Shown here one piece after another: positions 8,306 to 14,973 of a stretch of 15,000 nucleotides of DNA. The position numbers and the translations under genes are program-made. Within the stretch, counting starts at the first letter, position 1. Every line of letters starts with the position of its first letter. The stretch is taken from positions 1-15,000 of the forward strand of contig SBBU01000139.1 in the NCBI GenBank assembly GCA_005239585.1, read 5' to 3'. The notes beneath the pieces are model-generated. The model ran no database searches, was not told the origin of the DNA, and saw only the letters and a list, made by a program, of their open reading frames with translations. Source of the stretch: Planctomycetaceae bacterium (GTDB taxonomy: Bacteria; Planctomycetota; MHYJ01; SBBU01).

Positions 8306-9723
8306 CTTTCCTCCTTGATTTTGCCCTTGTATCCCCTCAACTCGAGTAAATTGAAAATCTCAGCTATTGCAGTATCCTTTTTTCTTTTCTGCACGACCAC
8401 TACTGCACATCCTTTTGAATATATAACCTCCACGCTCTCCACACCTGTTATTTTACCAAGTCCTTTTTTTAGACGGGGCGGTTCATCAAAAGGGTCTTTC
8501 ATCCCTTTTATTTCGATCGTTATCTCCTCTGTACCCTCTTCAAATCCCTTCTTCGGGATTTTCTCCAGCTCTTTGCCACAGCAGATGCCCGGTTCATCTG
8601 CCTTTTTATTACAGTCCTTCTTTGTGCACTTCCATTCACATCTCTCCGACAGTGCCGACTTGAGTCCGCCCCATAGACTGCCAAGTGTATTATCACCGGG
8701 CATAAAGCCTTTCCATGATTCCTTTGTATACTGCGTAACAAAAACAATCTTTGGAAAATCTGTGATCTTGCTCCCGGGAAGTACCGAGTCTGACTTGGTC
8801 TTACAGCAGGTTACTTCAGTAATTAATCCTGCGAGCATCCTGCTTGACAAGAGCGATTTTACCCGCTCAGATTCTTTCTTGTCGTTCACAAACAGTAACA
8901 ATACAGGTTTTAACTCTATTTCTTTAAATGCAGCCTCGGGGTCATCTATCCACTTTACCTCGTTTCTGGCGCCCGCTGTTAATGCCTTGGCCAATTCATC
9001 CACCGTAAGTTTTACTTGCATGAATGGTCTATCCCTGATGGTGTCAACTAGGACAAGCGTGGGGGCTGTTTCAACCTTGTATTTCTTTGCAAGGTCGGAA
9101 TCTTTTACAAACGTTGTCTTGAAGAATATATAGTCGTCGAGCAAAGAGGATAGTTTCTTATCCGATAGCGGCGCTGTTGCTTTTGTATCCTTTGGGTCAT
9201 TCAGAAATAGAACGGCAAGCAGCTTGCCTGTAGTAATTGATATTTCGGCTGCATTTTGAATATCCTCCTCCCATATGATCTTTTCCTGAGAGGGCGGAGT
9301 TCTTGAGTGTTTACCTGCGACCTCTTCCAACTTCTCCTTTAGACCCGTCGACTTGCCATAGTGTTTGTGTCTTGACACTTCCTTTCCGTCAGGATCGAGG
9401 AATACAAACTCCATGGTGCTGGCTCTGTACTGTTCCCACAGTTTTTTATAGTCCTTCTTCTCATAGTAGAGATTCGCATAGACACATAAAAACTTCTCGG
9501 AGATCTTTACAATTTCATCATCCACAAAGGCGCCACGCGCCAGAGCATTACATGGACTTCAGGCCTTGAATCCAAAATAGAGCCAGACTGGTTTTCCCTC
9601 CTCCTTTGCCATATTTAGCGCCTCGTTATAATCTAGAACCCAGTTTATCTTACCCGGTTTATCTTCTTGGTAGCTTGGTGAGATAAGAACGGCAACAAGC
9701 ATCAAGAGCCAGAGTTTTTTCAT
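8302..9723 (-). CDS. trxC: exported selenocysteine thioredoxin-like protein with degenerate HMA domain
   Basis: The 473-residue protein is read through TGA at 9561-9559. A signal sequence (MKKLWLLMLVAVLISPSYQ) is followed by an N-terminal thioredoxin fold with active site AUSPC (Sec55, Cys58) and LARGAF. The cis-proline position reads STMEFVFLD, so the proline is lost. A second (about 146-250) and a third (about 255-358) thioredoxin-like domain follow, both without CxxC (NDPKD at 175-179; TCCK at 305-308). Then comes a Cys module (Cys362, 366, 371, 381, 382; DEPGICCGKEL), and a C-terminal HMA-type domain (about 400-473) whose motif is GMKDPFDE: Asp410 and Glu414 stand exactly where trxD and trxE have Sec. 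It starts at an ATG with GGAGG four bases upstream. It ends in TGA overlapped by the trxB GTG, a clear use of UGA as stop next to genes that recode it. Confidence 0.85.
8310..8314 (-). promoter_or_regulatory. Ribosome site fixing the trxB GTG start
   Basis: GGAGG lies four bases before GTG 8305, inside the last codons of trxC. The same RGAGG-N4-start layout is found before trxA, trxC, trxD and trxE, which supports the start choices of all five paralogs and suggests translational coupling of trxB to trxC. Confidence 0.75.
9529..9541 (-). promoter_or_regulatory. SECIS-like hairpin for trxC
   Basis: GGCGC-GUG-GCGCC, identical to trxA and trxE and at the same +18 to +30 position after the UGA, although the 17 bases in between differ. 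This supports an RNA role. Confidence 0.6.
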
Positions 9724-9744
9724 ACGCCCTCCGAAATGCTGAAA

Positions 9745-9780
9745 GGTGTCAGCTCTCAGTTGAACCTGAGAGCTGACACC
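9745..9780. repeat. Perfect 15-pair inverted repeat upstream of trxC
   Basis: GGTGTCAGCTCTCAG (9745-9759), a six-base loop, CTGAGAGCTGACACC (9766-9780). In the trxD-to-trxC direction it sits about 20 bases before the trxC start and is followed by only three U, so it may be a weak terminator or attenuator, an RNA-stability hairpin, or a dispersed palindromic element. The GGAGG of trxC lies outside the stem. Confidence 0.7.
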
Positions 9781-9790
9781 AGAAAATTAC

Positions 9791-9821
9791 CCCGCACTTT
9801 TAGAGCCGCCAAAAGTGCGGG
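9791..9821. repeat. Perfect 11-pair inverted repeat downstream of trxD
   Basis: CCCGCACTTTT (9791-9801), a nine-base loop, AAAAGTGCGGG (9811-9821). It lies 83 bases past the trxD stop on the - strand. After the stem the RNA reads GUAAUUUUCU, a poor U-tract, so this could be a partial terminator of the upstream half of the operon. With the 9745-9780 hairpin it fills the only large gap (180 bases) between the five paralogs. Confidence 0.65.
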
Positions 9822-9903
9822 ATTCCGCTCTCATTTCCAAAGTGAAGTATCTTTCACAACCTTGCAATAGTAGAAAGCCGTAGCCTTAAAGCCGTGGAGC
9901 GCT

Positions 9904-11298
9904 TCACCTTGCCTTTGCAGTAAATCCTGCCTCTTCTATCGCCTTGATTAGGGCATTCACATCTTTCTTGGCCTTTTCGACGTTTACAGTGACTAGCTTC
10001 TTGCCAAAGTTCAAGTCTACTTTTTTTACCCCAGCAACGCTGGAGAGTGCCTTTTTCACGGCACCACCTCATGAGCTCGGTCAGGACATCCCATCTACTT
10101 CAAGTTGTACAACATCTGTTCCCTCATCCGAGCGTATCGCGACAAGTTCCGTCTTTTTGCCGCAACATTCACCTGGTTCATCCGATACTTTCTTGCAGTC
10201 TTTATTGGTGCAAATCCATTTAGTGTGCTCGCCAAATGTGCTTTTGATGGCTTTTCTAATACCATCAAGGGTCAGATTCTCAACCAACGACTTCTTGTCC
10301 TGTCTACTTACTAGGAATAATGCAGGGGCCTTTTTAATTTCTTTGTCAACCGATTTAGGATCAAATTTAACCTTGACGACTGTTACCGTTTCCAAAAGTG
10401 CCGCCAGCATTTTACTTGAGAGCAAAGAAATAAGAGCCCTCGATTCCTCTTTATCATCAGTGTGTAGCACTAACAGTGGAGGAAGAGTTATATTCTCTTC
10501 CCACTTGGGTTCCCTTGGCTGGCCTGCCTTCAGCGCTTCCTCTACATTGCCAACAGAAAGGCGGCCTGCTGAATCAGACCTATTTACTGTCCTAAATACT
10601 TTGTCTCGTAGCGTGTCTATCAGGATCAAACCTGTTTGTCTTCCGATCTTGAACTTTTTGGATAGCTCCGATTTCTCATCCAGTTCTACCTTTACAAACA
10701 CAAAGTCTTTGACCAGTTGAGAAAGTTTCTTGTCTGAAAGAGGTTTTACGAAATAATTGTCAGTTGGCCCATGGGGAGAGACCAAAGCTAATAGTTTTCC
10801 AGTTGTTGTGGATTTCTCGGTAGCCTTGTCAAGTGATTCCTCCCATGCGATTTTTTCCTGAGTGTCTGTAGTAGAGGTTGTGGAATACTTGGTGGCTATA
10901 TCATCGATCCTGGCCTTAAGTTTGCCTGCATCCATGCCTCCTAGTTGCTTATCCACCTTTTTACCTTCTGGATCGAGCCATATAAAGTATGGCGCCATAT
11001 TTATGCCGTATTTGCGATAGACCCCTTGGTCCTTGATAGTAGGATTGTCCTTATTGCAATATACCGGTATCAGTTTCTCTGCTGTCTTGGCGACCTCTTC
11101 GTCGTTGAATGCGCCACGCGCGAGTGCTTCGCAACCACCTCAGCCTTTCCAGCCAAAGTAGAGCATGATCGGTTTTCCCTGTTCCTTGGCTGTCTTGAGT
11201 GCAGCTTCGTAGTCGTGTACCCATTTGATCTTGCCTGGGCCTTCTTGGGCTGAGAAAGCAAGCAGGACAATTATCGGGAGCACGAAGACTTTTTTCAT
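9904..11298 (-). CDS. trxD: exported triple-selenocysteine thioredoxin-HMA protein
   Basis: The 464-residue protein is read through three TGA codons (11142-11140, 10083-10081, 10071-10069). A signal sequence (MKKVFVLPIIVLLAFSAQ) is followed by an N-terminal thioredoxin fold with GUGGC (Sec53, Cys56), LARGAF and the cis-proline segment MAPYFIWLD. A second (about 150-255) and a third (about 262-358) thioredoxin-like domain lack CxxC. A Cys module follows (Cys363, 368, 378, 379; SDEPGECCGK). Last is a C-terminal HMA domain (about 396-464): VDGMS-U406-PSS-U410-GGAVKKALSSVAGV. In ordinary HMA domains this motif is GMxCxxC followed by about three residues and V-x-x-AL, so Sec410 aligns with the second Cys and Sec406 with the first, with one extra residue between. 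It ends in TGA after AGFTAKAR; the next frame stop is only six codons on and no homology continues. A GGAGG lies four bases before the ATG; the gap from trxE is 20 bases. Confidence 0.85.
10047..10064 (-). promoter_or_regulatory. SECIS-like hairpin for the two HMA UGAs of trxD
   Basis: The RNA reads GUGCC-GUGAAAAA-GGCAC: five perfect pairs plus a possible outer G-U, with an eight-base loop beginning with G. The loop starts 22 bases after the first UGA and 10 after the second, so its spacing suits the first; one element may serve both. The same hairpin is present in trxE. Confidence 0.55.
11110..11122 (-). promoter_or_regulatory. SECIS-like hairpin for Sec53 of trxD
   Basis: CGCGC-GUG-GCGCA: the loop is the same as in trxA, trxC and trxE, at the same distance from UGA, but the outermost pair is lost (C-A), leaving four pairs. 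Confidence 0.5.
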
Positions 11299-11318
11299 AT
11301 AACCTCCAAAAAGGTTTT

Positions 11319-12824
11319 CTACTGCTTTAGTGTAGCATCAAATTTCTCTTTTTTTAATACTTTTATCAAGGCATCTACATCTTTCTTAGCCTTTTCGATT
11401 GTTACTTTTACTGTCTTTGCTTTGAAATCCAACTCAACATTTTTAACCCCAGCAACGCTGGAGAGTGCCTTTTTCACGGCACCGCCTCATGAGCCCGGTC
11501 AGTGCATTCCATCTACAATTAGGAATACCTCTTCTGTTTCACTTGAGGAATCACTGTCATTTTTTTTCAGACAGAATGAACAGACCCCCAGTTCCTTGCC
11601 GCACGAGCTGCAGAGGGTCATTGAGCCTGAAGGCGTCTGTGCCATACAGCGCTTGCATGCGCCAATGTCTGCTGTACCAATGTGGCGACCTCCTTCCGTG
11701 CATGTACCATCTTTTGTGAACTGTGCATCTTTATCTTGCTTTGTGAGCCAGTCGATGATCAGATCATTCAGTTTTGGACTTTCACTCCCTGCAAACATGT
11801 CTGTTCCATGGCCTGACTTTTTATACTCTTGAAGCTTCCTCTGGCCCTGAGCAACTTTGGCCAGCGTGCTTGCTGACTTGAATGAGTAATCATCATCAGC
11901 GCTGGCTACAAGAAGCGCTGGACGCTTGTTATATTTTTTCATTGCCTCTTCAGTTTTGACTCCTTTGTAATCAAGTCCGGGAGAGAGGAGCACAACGCCC
12001 TTTATTTTTTCATCACCAGCAGCATAAATTAATGCCACATTTGCGCCAATGCTGGCGCCAATCAAGGTTATTCTATCCCCATCCACATTCTTTTGTTTTC
12101 TTAAGAAAATTACAGCAGCCTTGGCATCATGGACCATGTTTTTAAAGTCTTCCTCTTTAAAGTCTCTATTTAAGGTGCTTGCACCGTGACCGCGTAGATC
12201 TACCGCAAGCACGAAAATTCCCATTTTCTCAGACAATTTTTTAGCAAATTCATTCCAGTCCTTACGGGATCTGTTGAGCATATGCAGGAGTACAGCGCCG
12301 CCTGGTTTTGTCCCAGAAACCTCCTTAGGTTTCCATAGTGTACCGGCAATGCGAACCGGAGATTTTTCATCTGTTTCAAACCAGACATCTTCCTGGCTTT
12401 TAGTAGATGTTGATTTGAACTTTTCAGCAATGTCGTCGAATTTTTTCTTAATGCTCTTGGCGTCACGTTTACCCTCATACTCTTCGATCTTCTTACCCTC
12501 GGGATCAAGGAAGATAAGGGTTGGGGCGCTCTCCACACTAAATTTTTCACAGACCTTCAGGTTGTCTGGATCTAACATATCAATATAGACATTAACGAGT
12601 TTTTCAGATGCCTTGACAGCATCATCATCCGAAAAGGCGCCACGCGCCAGTTCTGCGCATGGTGCTCAGCCCTTGAATCCAAAGCTGAGAAAGAGGGGCT
12701 TTCCCTGCTCTTTTGCAACCTTGAGGGCTTCATCGTAGCTGTAAAGCCACTTTATCTTGCCATGCTCTTGAATCGTGACCGAGCATGCTACAAGAGCAAG
12801 GGCCGCAAATGAAAACTTTTTCAT
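11319..12824 (-). CDS. trxE: triple-selenocysteine thioredoxin / alpha-beta hydrolase / HMA fusion, probable lipoprotein
   Basis: The 501-residue protein is read through TGA at 12668-12666, 11501-11499 and 11489-11487. The N-terminus MKKFSFAALALVACS has a lipobox (LVAC, Cys14). A thioredoxin fold follows with GUAPC (Sec53, Cys56), LARGAF and the cis-proline segment SAPTLIFLD. Then comes an alpha/beta-hydrolase domain (about 152-365) of dienelactone-hydrolase-like type, with DLRGHGAS, nucleophile Ser258 in GASIGAN, an acid among Asp310-312 and His339 in SGHGTDMF. A Cys-rich ribbon (Cys375, 390, 393, 405, 408, 415, 418) precedes an HMA domain: VDGMH-U442-PGS-U446-GGAVKKALSSVAGV. The hydrolase replaces the second and third thioredoxin-like domains of its paralogs. 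The start is supported by AGAGG four bases upstream. The stop is TAG, 20 bases before trxD. The hydrolase substrate is unknown. Confidence 0.85.
11465..11482 (-). promoter_or_regulatory. SECIS-like hairpin for the two HMA UGAs of trxE
   Basis: GUGCC-GUGAAAAA-GGCAC, identical to that of trxD and at the same distances (+22 and +10) from the two UGA codons. It lies in a block of 38 identical bases shared by the two genes (10028-10065 and 11446-11483). Confidence 0.55.
12636..12648 (-). promoter_or_regulatory. SECIS-like hairpin for Sec53 of trxE
   Basis: GGCGC-GUG-GCGCC at +18 to +30 after the UGA, identical to trxA and trxC. Confidence 0.6.
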
Positions 12825-12887
12825 ATTTCCTCTCGAAAAGTTAACGTGATATATTTCACCTAACGTTCAACGTATCTTACACAACTT

Positions 12888-14894
12888 TTATTCCAATTTA
12901 AATAGGACGGCATTTGACAAAAGTTTCTTGTACGCCTCTTCTGATCTTATATTATCTAGGTCCTTATCGAGCTCGATCCAAGCCTTGTCCTTGAATCCGT
13001 TCTTTACTGCCTTTTCAAGGTACTCCACCGATTTCTTTGCATCACCCATCCTGGAGTAAACGCAGGCGATGTTGTAGAAAAGTAGTTCCTGCTGAGGAAA
13101 TGAGCCAATTTGTTCTACTTTAAGGTATGCTGATAAAGCCTTGCCTAGTGAGCCTGTTCTACTGAATAAAAGGGCAATCTTCATCAATACGTATGCCGCC
13201 TCTGACCTGAGACCAGATTTCAGCATATTAGCTACTTCTTTCTCAGAGGTCTCGATTTCCTTTTCGATGTAATCTTTGGAACCTAGCTTGAAAAGCGTCG
13301 TTAGGATGGATATTTTTAATTGGTCGTCAGTCTCAGATTTAAGCAGTTTTTTGAGCAGGTCAATTACTTTATCCTCTTTAAAACGAGCAAGGGCACTAAT
13401 AGCCAGCTCTTTTATTTCCACAGGAAAGCTGCTGCCTTGGTCCGTCCTGAGGCTTGTGGACGAGATGATGGCGATCAATGTCTCTGCGGTAAGATCGAGT
13501 GAATCAAGTTGCCCCTCAAAAAATCCTGTGTTTCCATGTTTTGTGATAAACTTGCAAAGGGCTAATTCTGCTTTTTCGCGATGAAACAGGAGAGAAATTT
13601 CCTTTGACTGAGCTTCATGTGTTGGATCTTTCTTTAGTTTTTCGATTGCCTTGGTCCCAATCCTAGCTAGTGCATCTTTGGAGAGCTCAACTATATGTAA
13701 GTCTTTGTCATCCAGACATTTGATCAATCCATCAATGCTATTTTCGAGTCTTAAATTTGCGGCTGTCGATATGGCGAGCACCCTAATACCTGGAAGCTTG
13801 TCATGGATTGCATCGATAATTACCTTCTCAGATTTCGATGGGTTTTTAAGGAGTGCCATGAATGCCGCCCTTCTTATCTCTGGGTCCTGGTTTTCATTAA
13901 AAATCTTGGTAATACTTTCGTTGATCAAGGGGTCATTTATGCCTCCAAGGGCTATTGTCGCCCTTTTTTTTACCTCTACATTTTTGTCTCCAATGCATTT
14001 TAGAATTACGTCGAGCGCCTTGTTTGGAAATAATGCAAAGTAGTCCATGAATTTCACTCTAAGCTGTTCATCCTTTTCTGATTCAAATCTTGTCACTGCA
14101 TCAGGAATTAGAAGCTCTGATTTAGAGTCTATGAGTGCCTCTAAGGTTTTTTGTTTTATGAGGGGGTTATCAGAACCGAGTCCATCCTTCAAGTATGGCG
14201 TTGTTTTTACCACTCGTCTCTTTAGATAGTTAAATATGTTAACGATGACTGTCTGCTCCTTTTCGGTCTTGACCATTGCCCCGATCTTAGAGACTACATC
14301 GTCGCTATCTTCCTCATATAGGCCTTGGATTGCCTTTGCCTTTTTATCAGGCTCCTCTGCCTGAAGGAATTCGACCAGATATTCTTTAGCGTCCTTTCCC
14401 AGGTGGACCACGAGATCAAAGGCTGCGTTTTTAATCTTTTGGTCAGTGTTCTTCTTATATATATCGTAGGCCTTTTTCCCCGCTTTTTTGCTCTTAATGT
14501 CTTTTAACTTTTGCAGGGCTTCCAGCACCAGATCAAAACTGACTTTATCGATCAATGCTACGATATAATCCTCAGCCTCTTTTGAAGCGTTCTTGATATA
14601 TCTGAAAAAGAGCATCAAAATAGCATCATCTTGTTCCTTCAATGCCATCTCGCCGATTTTTTTAACCTGAGACGTGTCGCCGAGCTCAGTAAGGATCTCA
14701 ACGCAGGCGACTAGTACGCGATGATCGGAATGATCTAAACCGCTAATAACTTTTTTCTTTGCAGGCTCGCCGATCTTTATGAGCTCTTTCTTCGCCTTTT
14801 CTCTTTCCTCAAGATATTCATCCTGCAACTTGACGAAATACTTTTCAACATCATCTTGTTGCAGGATTGGCAGAATTAATGCAAAAAAACTCAT
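12888..14894 (-). CDS. Exported HEAT-repeat protein with C-terminal TPR segment
   Basis: The 668-residue protein opens with a short hydrophobic segment (MSFFALILPILQ) that could be a signal peptide. About residues 20-540 are degenerate HEAT repeats, helix pairs of about 30-40 residues with units such as ALGGINDPLINESITKIF and VLAISTAANLRLENSIDGLI. The C-terminus has a tetratricopeptide segment (FYNIACVYSRMGDAKKSVEYLEKAVKNGF) and ends KKLLSNAVLFKLE. No enzyme motif is seen, so a protein-binding scaffold is the reasonable inference. ATG 14894 is preferred over the in-frame ATG at 14918 because it begins the hydrophobic segment and has AAAGGA about 10 bases upstream; the longer form would start inside a direct repeat. 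It is the first gene of the - strand block, 63 bases before trxE, and may share its transcript. It has no in-frame UGA; the stop is TAA. Confidence 0.8.
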   Translation of the reverse strand: MSFFALILPILQQDDVEKYFVKLQDEYLEEREKAKKELIKIGEPAKKKVISGLDHSDHRVLVACVEILTELGDTSQVKKIGEMALKEQDDAILMLFFRYIKNASKEAEDYIVALIDKVSFDLVLEALQKLKDIKSKKAGKKAYDIYKKNTDQKIKNAAFDLVVHLGKDAKEYLVEFLQAEEPDKKAKAIQGLYEEDSDDVVSKIGAMVKTEKEQTVIVNIFNYLKRRVVKTTPYLKDGLGSDNPLIKQKTLEALIDSKSELLIPDAVTRFESEKDEQLRVKFMDYFALFPNKALDVILKCIGDKNVEVKKRATIALGGINDPLINESITKIFNENQDPEIRRAAFMALLKNPSKSEKVIIDAIHDKLPGIRVLAISTAANLRLENSIDGLIKCLDDKDLHIVELSKDALARIGTKAIEKLKKDPTHEAQSKEISLLFHREKAELALCKFITKHGNTGFFEGQLDSLDLTAETLIAIISSTSLRTDQGSSFPVEIKELAISALARFKEDKVIDLLKKLLKSETDDQLKISILTTLFKLGSKDYIEKEIETSEKEVANMLKSGLRSEAAYVLMKIALLFSRTGSLGKALSAYLKVEQIGSFPQQELLFYNIACVYSRMGDAKKSVEYLEKAVKNGFKDKAWIELDKDLDNIRSEEAYKKLLSNAVLFKLE

Positions 14895-14914
14895 ATTTAT
14901 GTGTCCTTTCTGGC

Positions 14915-14952
14915 ACATAGTTTACACAATATTCTTATGACATAGTTTACAC
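14915..14952. repeat. Two 13-base direct repeats, 25 bases apart
   Basis: ACATAGTTTACAC occurs at 14915-14927 and again at 14940-14952. The copies precede the HEAT gene, about 20 bases from its start. They could be operator half-sites two to two and a half helical turns apart, or repeats of the kind found at the ends of some insertion sequences just beyond the window. Nothing here decides between these. Confidence 0.6.
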
Positions 14953-14973
14953 TTTTGTTCATATAAATCTCAA
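14944..14973 (-). promoter_or_regulatory. Tentative promoter of the HEAT-trx block
   Basis: On the - strand, TTGAGA (14973-14968), an 18-base spacer, and TAAACT (14949-14944). The -10 box has a TG directly before it and lies inside one of the direct repeats, so a protein bound to the repeat would cover the promoter. Weak match to consensus. Confidence 0.3.

Noticed and set aside
8315..9133. Long + strand reading frames opposite the trx genes (also 6971-7531, 9944-10720, 11422-11832)
   Set aside because: They are antisense shadows, rich in Ser, Phe and Leu, of well-supported - strand coding sequence with domain motifs and ribosome sites.
9889..9906. The terminal TGA of trxD as a fourth Sec codon
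   Set aside because: It follows the normal end of the HMA domain, only five residues would be added before TAA, and no homology or hairpin is seen.
6388..12824. Global reassignment of UGA to Gly or Trp (as in some candidate phyla and mycoplasmas)
   Set aside because: UGA is a proper stop at the conserved ends of the acyl-CoA dehydrogenase (4728), trxC (8302) and trxD (9904), and ileS has no internal UGA despite many Trp and Gly. The in-frame UGAs fall only on Cys-type positions.
6388..12824. The trx genes as pseudogenes broken by nonsense mutations
   Set aside because: The same codon recurs at the same aligned active-site position in five paralogs and at both ligand positions in two HMA domains. 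Frames stay open and conserved afterwards, and there are no other stops or shifts.
12825..12887. ACGT-rich motif and possible operator between the HEAT gene and trxE
   Set aside because: Several ACGT and GTGA/TCAC short repeats are visible, but no arm longer than five bases gives a convincing inverted repeat; too weak to call.
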